Positions 7,420 through 16,116 of a DNA stretch of 44,239 nucleotides are shown here, piece after piece (position 1 is the stretch's first letter; every line of letters begins with the position of its first letter). This DNA comes from Planctomycetota bacterium (GTDB lineage Bacteria > Planctomycetota > GCA-002687715): NCBI GenBank assembly GCA_002687715.1, contig NZBC01000156.1, positions 1-44,239 on the forward strand, given 5' to 3'. Under the pieces are notes generated by a model. The model was given only the letters and a program-made list of their open reading frames with translations. It was not told the origin of the DNA and did no database searches. Made by a program: the position numbers and the translations under genes.

Positions 7420-9912
7420 ATGAAGCGCATCATGATCTACCCCGTCCTCGTTTCGCTCTTCGTCGTCGCCGGGTGCAGCGGCGGCGGCGGCACCGTGCTC
7501 GTGGCTGGGTTCGATCTGGGGGGGCCGGCGGCGCTCCCCGGTGGCGGGTACGACTACAACCTCACGATCCTCTTCACGAACGACATCCACGACCAGATCC
7601 TGCCCGTCGACGGGAAGAGCGGTGGGATGGCGCGGCACGCGACGTTGATGCGGCTGCTCCGCGAGCAAGCGGCGGCGCGCGGCGTCGGAGTGTTCGCGGC
7701 GAACGCGGGCGACTGCTTCGAGGGGACTCTCTTCTACGAACGGGACGGCGGCACCACGCTCTTCCAGCTTCTCGAGCTGATGGACTACGACGTCTTCCAG
7801 ATCGGGAATCACGACCATGAGTTCGGGTCGGAGCGACTGTTCGACGTCATCCAGACCGCGTTTCCGAATCAAGATCAGGGCCTGCGTTTCATCTACGGCA
7901 ACGTGAACCCGGCCGACATGTTCGCAGCGGGAACGGGTGCGTACACCGGCCAGGCGACCTTCATACCGGCCACGGTTGGAATGCCGGTACTCGATGCCTT
8001 CGAGAACGGGTTCATCGACCTGCAGGGGACGATTGACCCGGCGCTGTTCGATCCGCCGATGTCGAACAGCAAGCTCTTCAACCAGAACCTGTTCTTCGAC
8101 ATCAACGGCATTCGCATCGGCGTGTTCGGCGCCGATAACACCGAGAGCCTGTACACCGTCGTCGCTGGGGAGGGAGAGCTGCTGCCGAATCCGTCCGGCG
8201 TGGCCGAGAACCTGATCTTCTACGACCCGGTCTCATCCGGGTATGCGTCGGCGATGATCGACTACCTTGACGATCCCGATGGCGACCCGATGACGGACGA
8301 CGGTGCGGACATCATCGTCGCGGTGACGCACGTTGGCGTCGTCGTCGACCAGGCGATCGCAACCGGAGCCGTGGGCGCGAACGGTCGCCGGATCGACGTC
8401 ATCGTCGGCGGTCACGATCACTACCGGCTCAACACGGCGTTGACGATCGACCATGGCGGCAACCAACAGACCCACATCGTCCAGGCCGGCGAGAAGGGCG
8501 AGTTCCTCGGACGGATCGATCTCATGGTCGACCCGGCGACCAACAGCGTCGAACTGAAGAACGCGCAGGTTCTCCAGGTGACGTCGGACGTGGATGAAGA
8601 TCCCGCCGCCGTGGCCTTGATCGACGCCGTCCTCGAGGCGCCCGGCGGCGTCAACCAGACCTATGGCGACCCGTTCACGACATCGATCGCGCAGAACGAC
8701 TGGTTCCTGCCGGGTGGTGTCGCGTCGACATCGGCGTTGGGCAGTCTCGCCGCGGACGCGTGTCTCGCAGTGGGCAATCAGGCGCCGTGGAACCTCGGCC
8801 TCGACACGGTGGTCATCGGCAACTTCGTCTTCCGGTCCAACCTGTGTGCAGGTTCCGTGACCATCGCGGACGCGCACGCCGTCCTGCCGCTGCATTTTCT
8901 GGACGACACGGGGCTGACGAGTGACGAGATCGACTTCATCGATCTTCCGGGAGGGCTGCGCGAGGCGCTGAACCTGGAGAACTTCCCGTTCAACGCGCCG
9001 AACCTCACGAACATCACCGCGCTCGAGTACCTGCTCGAGGTCATCTACTCGATCGAAGACCTCATCGGGATCATCGGTCAGGTGTTCGGGCTCAACGTGG
9101 GGAGCGTGACCCAATACGTCGACGGCTTGCAATGGTCGGGTATCGAGTTCGTGGTCGACGAGTCGGGTCCCATCCTTCAGAAGATCGATGTGGCGTCGAT
9201 TCTCGTGAACGGCGTTCCGCTCGTCGGCAACGAGAGCCAGCCCTACCGTCTCGGAATGAACTCGATCATCGCGCGGTTCGCGATCCCGTTCGTGCAGTTC
9301 CTCGTCACGATCGAGGATCCTCCCGGTTCCGGTGTGCTCGTTTCGTTCCCGACCTACGATCCGATGACCAACGCGTCGGGTCTCGTGCTGTGGGAGGCGT
9401 TGCGCGACCACCTGGCGACGCTCGGTCAAGTGACGGCGACGCAGGCGCGGGTGATCGGCAACCGTCCGCGGACCAAGGCACCCGACCTCACGTTCAATCC
9501 CATCGACATCGTGGTCACGCCGGCTCCCACCCCGGGGACGACGGTGACGGTGCAGTTGCCCATTCTCAACATTGGTGAGACCGGGGTGACCCAGGCGAGG
9601 GTCGACCTGAGCTACGACCCGACACCCGGGGTCATCACCGACAACCCGGACGGATTCACCGACGGCGTGACGGGGTATGCCTTCCCGGTCGCGAGCACTG
9701 CGACGACGGGGGCGATCGGCCCGTACATGAACGGGATCGCCGGGACGAAGACGATCAGTGTCTCGTTCCCGATTCCCGCGACCCTCACCCCGGGGACGTA
9801 CCCGATCTTCCTGCGAATCCGGGACGTCGTATCCGTCGATCCAGCGCGCCCGGAGGCCGTGGAGGCCAACAACGGAGGGCAGGCGCTGGCCGGGACGATC
9901 ACGATTCAGTGA
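7420..9912 (+). CDS. Lipoprotein 5'-nucleotidase / metallophosphatase (UshA-like)
   Basis: An exported 830-residue protein with a lipoprotein signal: MKRI start, hydrophobic core and lipobox VAGC with Cys19. The metallophosphatase domain carries the metal-binding blocks FTNDIHDQ (about 52-59), NAGDCFEG, IGNHDHEFG and VGGHDHY. A 5'-nucleotidase C-terminal domain follows (about 410-680; GSVTIADAHAVLPL matches the family's G-xx-T-xx-D-xx-xx-lPF pattern, and IGNFVFRS stands where UshA has its NxGGxR loop, so the substrate loop is altered). The last 150 residues look like a CARDB-type beta-sandwich (TVTVQLPILNIGETG). It probably hydrolyses nucleotides or other phosphoesters outside the cytoplasmic membrane. 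Confidence 0.85.
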   Translation: MKRIMIYPVLVSLFVVAGCSGGGGTVLVAGFDLGGPAALPGGGYDYNLTILFTNDIHDQILPVDGKSGGMARHATLMRLLREQAAARGVGVFAANAGDCFEGTLFYERDGGTTLFQLLELMDYDVFQIGNHDHEFGSERLFDVIQTAFPNQDQGLRFIYGNVNPADMFAAGTGAYTGQATFIPATVGMPVLDAFENGFIDLQGTIDPALFDPPMSNSKLFNQNLFFDINGIRIGVFGADNTESLYTVVAGEGELLPNPSGVAENLIFYDPVSSGYASAMIDYLDDPDGDPMTDDGADIIVAVTHVGVVVDQAIATGAVGANGRRIDVIVGGHDHYRLNTALTIDHGGNQQTHIVQAGEKGEFLGRIDLMVDPATNSVELKNAQVLQVTSDVDEDPAAVALIDAVLEAPGGVNQTYGDPFTTSIAQNDWFLPGGVASTSALGSLAADACLAVGNQAPWNLGLDTVVIGNFVFRSNLCAGSVTIADAHAVLPLHFLDDTGLTSDEIDFIDLPGGLREALNLENFPFNAPNLTNITALEYLLEVIYSIEDLIGIIGQVFGLNVGSVTQYVDGLQWSGIEFVVDESGPILQKIDVASILVNGVPLVGNESQPYRLGMNSIIARFAIPFVQFLVTIEDPPGSGVLVSFPTYDPMTNASGLVLWEALRDHLATLGQVTATQARVIGNRPRTKAPDLTFNPIDIVVTPAPTPGTTVTVQLPILNIGETGVTQARVDLSYDPTPGVITDNPDGFTDGVTGYAFPVASTATTGAIGPYMNGIAGTKTISVSFPIPATLTPGTYPIFLRIRDVVSVDPARPEAVEANNGGQALAGTITIQ

Positions 9913-9989
9913 GCCCCCGGAATACGGGAGTCCGATCGGTCGTCCCACCGGTCGTGAGCCACCCTCCAGGTCCTGCTATCGTCCGCACC

Positions 9990-10523
9990 ATGAAACGCAT
10001 GGTCGTTCTGACCGCCCTCGCGGCGGTCCTCGGCGGGTGTACCCACCGCGGGCTCGATCCGAGCCTGCGCAACGAGCAATGGACCCTCGTTCGCATGGAG
10101 CTCGACAAGACGCTGGTGAAGAACCGGGGCATCCTGCCCGTGTTCTACGCCCCGACCGGATCCGGAGCCGGCGTCCCGAAGGCCAAGGGCTCGATCCGGA
10201 TCAATGACAACGGCCGGGTCGCGTGCTTCGTGTCGATCTTCGAGCCCGTGGTCGGGCTCGGCGGAACCACCTCGTACCTCAAGTACGACGCCGTCCGGTT
10301 CTTCGGTCGCCGCGAAGACAATGGACGACTCGTGGTGCAAGAGGATTCGAGTGCGGGCCACGCCCCGCTGGGGCGCACGACGACGCTTCACATCGAAGAC
10401 GTCGGCGACGGAACGCTGAAAATCCACACGTCGTCGAACGGCGTCCGGCTGCCGTACGTCTACTTCTTCTACGAGGGATCGGCGGCATCCCCGCCCATTC
10501 ACATCCCGTACGTCGATCGGTAG
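9990..10523 (+). CDS. Small lipoprotein of unknown function
   Basis: The ATG at 9990 is chosen because it places a lipoprotein signal peptide at the very N-terminus: MKRMVVLTALAAVLGGC, lipobox LGGC, Cys17. The upstream in-frame ATG at 9909 would add 27 residues of no character. The mature part (about 160 residues) is rich in beta-type segments, such as SIRINDNGRVACFVSIFEP and TTTLHIEDVGDGTLKIH, and resembles a lipocalin/META-like barrel only in general feel; no family is recognised. It sits 77 bases after the nucleotidase lipoprotein and 6 bases before sfsA. Confidence 0.7.
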   Translation: MKRMVVLTALAAVLGGCTHRGLDPSLRNEQWTLVRMELDKTLVKNRGILPVFYAPTGSGAGVPKAKGSIRINDNGRVACFVSIFEPVVGLGGTTSYLKYDAVRFFGRREDNGRLVVQEDSSAGHAPLGRTTTLHIEDVGDGTLKIHTSSNGVRLPYVYFFYEGSAASPPIHIPYVDR

Positions 10524-10529
10524 TCCTCC

Positions 10530-11225
10530 TTGCGCTTCGACCCGCCGCTCCGCACCGGCGTCCTCGAGCGTCGCTACAAGCGCTTCCTGGCCGACGTCCG
10601 ACTGGATGACGGCGAGGAGTTCACGGCGCACGTTGCGAATACGGGGGCGATGCTCGGCTGCTGCGAACCGCTCAGTCGCATCGCGCTGTCCCATCACCAG
10701 GACTCCGGTCGCAAGCTGCCTTGGTCGTGGCAACTCATCGAGGTTGGTGACGCGTGGGTGTGTGTCAACACACTGCTGGCGAACCGCATCGTCGAGGAGG
10801 CGGTCCGATCGGGTCGCATCGGACCGCTTCGAGGTTATCCCGAGCTGCGCCGTGAAGTGGCCTATGGCGACCGGAGCCGGATCGACCTGCATCTCGACGG
10901 TCGGGACCGCCCGTGCTTCGTCGAGGTCAAGAACGTCACGCTGCGGGAAGGACGCCGCGCAGTGTTTCCCGACACGGTCTCGGAGCGAGGCACGCGTCAC
11001 CTGAACGAACTGATCAAGGTCGCGGACCGTGGGGATCGCGCCGTGATGCTGTTCCTGGTCAACCGTGGCGACTGCGGGTCGTTCGCGCCCGCCGACGCAC
11101 ACGATCCGGTCTACGCGCGCACCTTGCGCGAGGCAGCCTCGCAGGGCGTCGAAGTGCTCGCGTACCGGACGCGGCCGACGCTCGAGGGCATCGACGTCGA
11201 GAAGAAGCTGCCCGTGCATCTCTGA
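10530..11225 (+). CDS. sfsA: DNA/RNA nuclease SfsA
   Basis: 231 residues, the usual SfsA length. It begins with a TTG codon, the only start that gives the family N-terminus (PPLRTGVLERRYKRFLADV); no good ribosome site is seen. An OB-fold N-terminal part (EFTAHVANTGAM) is followed by a PD-(D/E)xK nuclease domain, with RSRIDLHLDG and FVEVKNVTL giving the D...ExK catalytic set and FPDTVSERGTRHL after it. The family was first described as a sugar-fermentation stimulation protein and later shown to be a nuclease; its physiological role remains poorly known. It lies between a lipoprotein gene and a transporter gene on the same strand. Confidence 0.9.
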   Translation: MRFDPPLRTGVLERRYKRFLADVRLDDGEEFTAHVANTGAMLGCCEPLSRIALSHHQDSGRKLPWSWQLIEVGDAWVCVNTLLANRIVEEAVRSGRIGPLRGYPELRREVAYGDRSRIDLHLDGRDRPCFVEVKNVTLREGRRAVFPDTVSERGTRHLNELIKVADRGDRAVMLFLVNRGDCGSFAPADAHDPVYARTLREAASQGVEVLAYRTRPTLEGIDVEKKLPVHL

Positions 11226-11263
11226 TCTTCGCGCGTCCGCGCTCCCGGGTAGGATCTCCGCCC

Positions 11264-12025
11264 ATGTCTCCGGTGGATCATCGGCAACAGCGCTACGAGC
11301 AGACCTACATCATCCTCGCCGCGGTGTTCATCGCGTCGCTCGTCGCGTGCAACCTCATCTTCAGGAAGTTCTTCGTCCTGACGATCCCGGTGCCGTGGGG
11401 AGACGGGTCGTACGCGTTCGAGCAGTCGGTCGGCATCCTGGCGTATCCGGTCACGTTTCTCGTCACCGACATCCTGTCGGAGATCTACGGCCGACGGCGA
11501 GCAAACCAGGTCGTCACGGGGGGATTCTTCGCCAGTGCGTTCGTTCTGCTGCTGTTGTGGGTGTCCAACTCGACCACGAATACACCGTGGAGCACGCCCC
11601 CAAACGGCTGGCTCGACGAGAAGATGTTCGCGCACGTGTTCGGCCAGGCGTGGCAGCCCATCACCGCGTCGATGGCGGCCTACCTGACCGCTCAGTACCT
11701 GGACATCCGCTTCTTCCATTTCTGGCGACGCCTGACCGATGGGCGACATCTGTGGCTGCGCAACAACGCCAGCACGATTTGCTCTCAGGTCATCGACACC
11801 GGAGTCGTGCTCGCGCTTCTCGCGACCTTGCCGCAGGAAGGCGACAAGGGGCTCACGTGGGAGCAGTTCCCGTCACTCTTCATGAACGGTGTACTGTTCA
11901 AGGTCATGTTCGCCGCGTTCGACACCCCGGTCTTCTACCTCGCGGTGTACTGGTTCCGGCGCTGGTTCCCGGAGCAGGTGGACGCCGTGCACCGGGAGAC
12001 GGCTACGTCCGGGAATCCGCGTTAG
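11264..12025 (+). CDS. Queuosine-precursor transporter, VUT/YhhQ family
   Basis: A 253-residue inner-membrane protein with about six hydrophobic segments. Family marks are ILAAVFIASLVACNLI near the start, AYPVTFLVTDILSEIYG, the loop carrying GRRRANQVV, and late LFMNGVLFKVMFAAFDTP. YhhQ-family members import 7-deazaguanine precursors (preQ0/preQ1). The gene has AGGA about 10 bases before its ATG and lies only 11 bases before a QueD-like gene, a pairing consistent with queuosine or another deazaguanine pathway. A long hydrophilic insertion around residues 100-125 is unusual for the short form of the family. Confidence 0.85.
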   Translation: MSPVDHRQQRYEQTYIILAAVFIASLVACNLIFRKFFVLTIPVPWGDGSYAFEQSVGILAYPVTFLVTDILSEIYGRRRANQVVTGGFFASAFVLLLLWVSNSTTNTPWSTPPNGWLDEKMFAHVFGQAWQPITASMAAYLTAQYLDIRFFHFWRRLTDGRHLWLRNNASTICSQVIDTGVVLALLATLPQEGDKGLTWEQFPSLFMNGVLFKVMFAAFDTPVFYLAVYWFRRWFPEQVDAVHRETATSGNPR

Positions 12026-12036
12026 GATCGACGACG

Positions 12037-12447
12037 ATGTTCGAGATTCGCCGAACCTACCGTTTCTGCGCGTCGCACGCCGTCCGCGATCCCGGGCTCT
12101 CGGACGACGAGAATCACCGCCGCTTCGGCGACGCCTCGCATCCGTCCGGCCACGGGCACAACTTTCGTCTGACGCTCGTCGTGGAGGGGCGTCCGGACCC
12201 GAAGACCCATCGCGTCGTGGATCTGCAGGCGCTCGACCGGATCGTGGAGGAGCAGGTCGTCGCGGTCTACGACCATCGAAACCTCAACGCGGACGTAGCG
12301 AGCCTCTCCGGACGGATTCCGACCCTCGAGATGGTCCTCACGGACGTGTGGACGCGACTCGCCGATCACGTGCCGGGCGGACGGCTGGCGTCCGTCTCCC
12401 TCCAGGTGGATGACTTTCTGTCGGGCAGCTATGCGGGCGGAAGCTGA
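12037..12447 (+). CDS. queD: 6-pyruvoyl-tetrahydropterin synthase / QueD-like protein lacking the usual catalytic Cys
   Basis: A 136-residue T-fold protein. Zinc ligands are visible: His14 in FCASH, His39 and His41 in GHGHNF. The base-relay pair DHRNLN and the substrate-anchoring Glu in IPTLEM are present. Eukaryote-type PTPS has its catalytic cysteine in FGKCNNPNGHGHNY; here the aligned stretch FGDASHPSGHGHNF has Ala33 instead. The only nearby cysteine is Cys11, in place of the Ser of FSASH. So either Cys11 substitutes or the protein does different pterin chemistry. The neighbouring transporter supports a deazaguanine role, but queE, queC and queF are not in the window. Confidence 0.75.
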   Translation: MFEIRRTYRFCASHAVRDPGLSDDENHRRFGDASHPSGHGHNFRLTLVVEGRPDPKTHRVVDLQALDRIVEEQVVAVYDHRNLNADVASLSGRIPTLEMVLTDVWTRLADHVPGGRLASVSLQVDDFLSGSYAGGS

Positions 12448-13201
12448 GTCGTGCTCCTTGGCACCTCTTTCTCCTGATCTCCTACTGCGCAGCCAACCCA
12501 AGCCCGGTCGGGAAGGTGAGGCCGGAAGAAGAGGCGGCTCTTCGGAGCCTGCCGGGAGGCGATTTCGAACCAACGAGGTTCGTCCCGCAATGCCCCCCAG
12601 CCGGCCCCGAAGAACGGCTGCCCGCAAGAGCCGACAGAAGTGGCGCGGCCGCCGACCAGGAAGGAAGGCGGCCGCTGCGTTCTCGATGCGAACAAGTGGG
12701 TTAGGTGTCGTACAGAGCAGGTCTCGTGGACGTCTCATGCTCGACGGACGTCTTCGATTCCTGGTTCCTTTTGGCCCAAGGCCAGAAGGCGTTCTCGTGG
12801 GGACCCTCCGGATGGATCGGAGCGCGTTCTTTTCAATTGTTGACCGCCGTCCACGACCACCGTGGCCGACAGCCGGGTACCGAAAGGCCCCCACGAGGTG
12901 AGCATGCTTCTTATCGCCAACGCCGTGCCGGAACGCGGCGCACGCGGCGTGATTTCCTCAAGCGACCGTGTCACCGGGGCTTGTGTCGGAAGTGCGAAGG
13001 AGCACGAGCGCAAAGTCCCGCCGAATGAGCGGGGTCGCACCCCGAGCGAACTTGACTTGACACCCCCACCGGACGTCGTGCGATGAAACGCGGCCCGAGT
13101 TTCGTTTCATAAGAGCCAACTCGTGTCGCCGATCGCCGTATCCAAGAGGTTTGGGGCTACCATGTGGCGCCCAGACCCAACCCTTCGGAGCCAGCCCCCT
13201 C
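12448..13201 (+). other. Gene-poor 754-base region upstream of the M61 protease gene
   Basis: No frame here has a family signature or coding-like composition, and open frames on both strands overlap at random. Visible structure: a short CTCTTTCTCCTGATCTCC tract just after queD (12465-12482) that resembles part of the element at 38199-38216; a hairpin CGAACC-AACGA-GGTTCG at 12566-12582; and the inverted repeat at 13083-13110. The stretch CCGGAAGAAGAGGCGGC (near 12520) superficially recalls signal-recognition-particle RNA but lacks its invariant core. It could be a long 5' leader, a non-coding RNA or decayed sequence. Confidence 0.4.
13083..13110. promoter_or_regulatory. Inverted repeat upstream of M61 gene, possible operator
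   Basis: Perfect 8-base arms ATGAAACG (13083-13090) and CGTTTCAT (13103-13110) are separated by 12 bases, about 90 bases before the M61 start. A TTGACA hexamer lies at 13057-13062 but no convincing -10 follows at the right distance. The arrangement suits a dimeric regulator site or an RNA hairpin in the leader. Function is inferred only. Confidence 0.35.
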
Positions 13202-15256
13202 ATGTCGCGCACCGCGTTCGTCATCTGCGCTCTCCTGTCTGCCGTGATCGTTGCCAGGCCCGATCCGGGGCAGACGCACGTCGTCTACAAGGTCACCGTG
13301 AAGGCGGACGGCCCACGTCACTACTTCTTCTCCGTCGAGGTCACGAACCCGAATCAGGACGAACTCGTGTTCATCGTCCCTCACTGGGCGCCGGGTGCGT
13401 ATCGCGAGATCACGGTCGGTGCCCGGGGCGGCAAACCGTCCTGGGAGCAGCTCGAGGGGTTCCACGCAGCCGACGAGAAGGGCAAGAAGCGTCGCGTCAA
13501 GGCAGACGGCCAGAGGAGGTGGCGGGTCGATTCCAAGGGAGCGCGGAAGATCACTTTCTCCTACGCGAACACCGCTCCGGGGAGCCCGACCAACAACCGC
13601 AGCTATCTCGGGGCCAACTCGGGGCTCATCGATGGTCCGCGGAACTGGATGTACGTCGAGGGGAAGAAGGGGCTGCCCCTCCACGTCCACTTCGATCTTC
13701 CGGATGGCTGGGAGGTCGGTAGCGGGCTCGACCCTACTTTCGACCCGAAGGTGTTCACCGCGAAGGACTATGACCGGCTGGCCGACTGCCCCACGCTCGT
13801 GGGCAAGATGAAGTCGTGGACGTTTCTCGTCCGCGGCGTGCCGCACCGCGTCGTCGCGGATGCCGGGCGCCGGGAACCGCGAGTGCAGGAGAAGGAGTTT
13901 CTCGACACGGTCGAGCGCATCGTCCGCGTGTACGTCGACCTGTTCGACGACGTGCCCTACGACCACTACACGTTCATCTACACTCCGGGTGGCGGCGGAC
14001 TCGAGCACCTGACCTCGACCACGATCGGCGGAGTGCAGCGTCTCACCGGCCGCGGCCTCATGGGCGTCACCGCGCACGAGTTCTTCCATACCTGGAACGT
14101 GAAACGTCTGCGCCCGAAGCGGCTCGGTCCGTTCGATTACACGGGACCGCAGCCCGTGAACGACCTCTGGATCGCCGAGGGCATCACTAGCTATTACACA
14201 CCGCTCGGGTTGTGGCGCGCCGGCCTCTACCAGGACGAGGAGTTTCTGCAGCGGCAGGCCGGCGGCATCCGGAGCTGGGAAGGTAACCCGGCGCACCTCA
14301 CGCAATCGCCGGAAGAGTCGTCACGCGCCGTGTGGACTGGCGGCACCCGCATCTCGTACTACCTGCAAGGCCAGGTGCTCGGGATGATGATCGATCTGCT
14401 GATCCGGGAGCGCAGCGACAATCGATGGTCGTTCGACGACGTCATGCGGTTGATGTACGCCAAGTACGGCGGGTACTACCGGTGGACGCCATCCAAGCCG
14501 GGTTATGAGAGCGGCGACTGGCCGCGCGAGATCAAGGAGCTGACGGGAGTCGACGTCAGCGAGTTCTGGGCGAGCCACATCCAGGAGTCGGTGCCCGTCG
14601 AGTGGAACAAGTACTTGAGGTCCGCCGGATGGGAGCTGGCGATCACCGACCGCCCGTTGCCGTCGTTGTCGTCGTTTCGCACCCGTCGTGACGGGCGTCT
14701 GCGCCGCCTCATCATCGCGGAGGGCGGCCCGGCACATGTCGCGGGCTTCCGTGACGGCGACATCCTGACGAAGGTCAACGGTCGAACGGTGAGTCGGTTC
14801 GGCGCCTCCCGCGCGTTCTCGCGACTCGAGATCGGATCCGAGTGGACGGCGGAGGTGCGTCGTGGCGAGGAGTCGGTGACTCTGAACGGCGTGCTCTCCG
14901 TCGCGAACGACTTCGGCGCGCTAACGCTCGCGCCCGCAGCGGGTGGCCTGAAGATCGGGGAGGTCCTGCGCGGGTCTTCGGTCTGGAATGGGGGCGTGCG
15001 TGACGACGACCTCCTGATCGCCGTCGATGGCAAGCCAACGCGGGGCGCGGGCGTCGAACTCGCCGACCTGCTCGGCAAGAAGGCCGGGGAGACCGTGACC
15101 CTGCGGGTCAAGCGCGGCGACGCGGAGCATGACTGCAAGATCACGACGGCGAACCGCAAGACCATCCGGGTCGGCCGAATGAAGATCCATGCCCAAATCA
15201 CGGATCGCCAGCGCCGCATTCGTGACGGGATGAAGACGGGCAAGACGCAGCGTTGA
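13202..15256 (+). CDS. M61-family glycyl aminopeptidase-like protease with PDZ domains
   Basis: 684 residues, exported: the ATG at 13202 starts a signal peptide (TAFVICALLSAVIVA). An N-terminal beta domain (HYFFSVEVTNP) precedes the metalloprotease core with HEFFHTWNVKRLRP (His292, Glu293, His296) and the third ligand Glu326 in WIAEGITSYY; GGGGLEHLTST is the M61 substrate-strand motif. Two PDZ-like regions follow (about 500-565 and 570-655, with GGPAHVAGFRDGDILTKVNG and VWNGGVRDDDLLIAVDG). The family cleaves N-terminal Gly or Ala peptides. The in-frame ATG at 13151 would bury the signal peptide. Its stop overlaps the DUF72 start. Confidence 0.9.
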   Translation: MSRTAFVICALLSAVIVARPDPGQTHVVYKVTVKADGPRHYFFSVEVTNPNQDELVFIVPHWAPGAYREITVGARGGKPSWEQLEGFHAADEKGKKRRVKADGQRRWRVDSKGARKITFSYANTAPGSPTNNRSYLGANSGLIDGPRNWMYVEGKKGLPLHVHFDLPDGWEVGSGLDPTFDPKVFTAKDYDRLADCPTLVGKMKSWTFLVRGVPHRVVADAGRREPRVQEKEFLDTVERIVRVYVDLFDDVPYDHYTFIYTPGGGGLEHLTSTTIGGVQRLTGRGLMGVTAHEFFHTWNVKRLRPKRLGPFDYTGPQPVNDLWIAEGITSYYTPLGLWRAGLYQDEEFLQRQAGGIRSWEGNPAHLTQSPEESSRAVWTGGTRISYYLQGQVLGMMIDLLIRERSDNRWSFDDVMRLMYAKYGGYYRWTPSKPGYESGDWPREIKELTGVDVSEFWASHIQESVPVEWNKYLRSAGWELAITDRPLPSLSSFRTRRDGRLRRLIIAEGGPAHVAGFRDGDILTKVNGRTVSRFGASRAFSRLEIGSEWTAEVRRGEESVTLNGVLSVANDFGALTLAPAAGGLKIGEVLRGSSVWNGGVRDDDLLIAVDGKPTRGAGVELADLLGKKAGETVTLRVKRGDAEHDCKITTANRKTIRVGRMKIHAQITDRQRRIRDGMKTGKTQR

Positions 15257-16107
15257 CCTCGGAACGACCGACTGCGCTGCTGCACGGGACGTCGAGCTGG
15301 CACGAGAAGTCGTGGGTCGGAGGGTTCTACCCCGAGGGCACGAGGCAGAAGGACTGGCTCTCGTACTACGCGACGCAGTTCGGGACCGTCGAGGTCGACT
15401 CCACCTACTACGGGGTCCCGCGTGCGACGACCGTGGACGGTTGGTTGAATCGAACGCCGGACGGTTTCGTCATGTGCGCCAAGTTCCCACGGGGCATCGT
15501 CCACGCGGGGGAAGGACCGCGCCCCGACCAGGACGCGCTCCTGGTCCCCGACCGGGTCGGGGGCGAGCTCGACGAGTTCCTCACCGTCATGCGGCGACTC
15601 GGTGACCGCTGTGGTCCGCTCGTCCTTCAGTTTCCCCACTTTTCCCGGACAGTGTTCGAGGATCTGGACGCGTTCCTTCCCCGGCTCGATTCATTCGTCG
15701 CGTCGCTTCCGGACGACTTCCGGTACGCGGTCGAGATTCGCAACCGGGCCTGGATGACGTCGCCGCTCCTCGATGTGCTCCGGCGGCATCGCGTCGCGCT
15801 GGTGTGGACCGAGATCGTCAACATGCCGCACCCGGCTGAGCTCGCCGCGTCGCTCGACCTCGTCACCACCGACTTCATCTACGCGCGCCTCATCGGCGAC
15901 CGGCGCGCGCTGGACGCAAAGACGGATCGCTTCGATCGCGTCGTCATGGACCGCGGCGCGAACCTCCGCCGCTGGGCGCAGGTGCTCAAGGACACCTTGC
16001 CTCGCATTCCCACTGCGTACGTGTACGCGAACAACCACTACGCTGGACATGCGCCGGAGACGATCAGGACCCTCATCCGGATGCTCCGAGAGGAAGAGGA
16101 CGCTTGA
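15253..16107 (+). CDS. DUF72 (YecE-like) TIM-barrel protein
   Basis: 284 residues. The start is TTG at 15253, overlapping the M61 stop as TTGA; the sequence from there (HGTSSWHEKSWVGGFYP) is the family N-terminus. Other DUF72 marks are VEVDSTYYGVP, FVMCAKFPRGI, LVLQFPHF, the block YAVEIRNRAWM and the late AYVYANNHYAGHAP. The fold is a TIM barrel of unsettled biochemical role. An insertion around residues 95-120 is seen. Coupling to M61 and to the radical SAM gene nine bases downstream suggests one transcript, but I see no common pathway. Confidence 0.88.
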   Translation: MTSERPTALLHGTSSWHEKSWVGGFYPEGTRQKDWLSYYATQFGTVEVDSTYYGVPRATTVDGWLNRTPDGFVMCAKFPRGIVHAGEGPRPDQDALLVPDRVGGELDEFLTVMRRLGDRCGPLVLQFPHFSRTVFEDLDAFLPRLDSFVASLPDDFRYAVEIRNRAWMTSPLLDVLRRHRVALVWTEIVNMPHPAELAASLDLVTTDFIYARLIGDRRALDAKTDRFDRVVMDRGANLRRWAQVLKDTLPRIPTAYVYANNHYAGHAPETIRTLIRMLREEEDA

Positions 16108-16116
16108 ACTGCTAAA

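Noticed and set aside
8233..9948. 571-codon minus-strand frame
   Set aside because: Antisense to the UshA-like lipoprotein gene, whose motifs are intact; the product has only Arg/Asp/Val-rich filler.
12508..12545. Possible signal-recognition-particle RNA domain IV
   Set aside because: The GGCCGGAAGAAGAGGCGGC stretch resembles the SRP tetraloop helix, but the invariant GGAAGG-AGCAGC core and the GUCAGG side are not present.
12560..12590. Possible tRNA T-arm (GGTTCGAA on the minus strand)
   Set aside because: The flanking bases do not form the five-pair T stem, and no acceptor, D or anticodon arms can be drawn.
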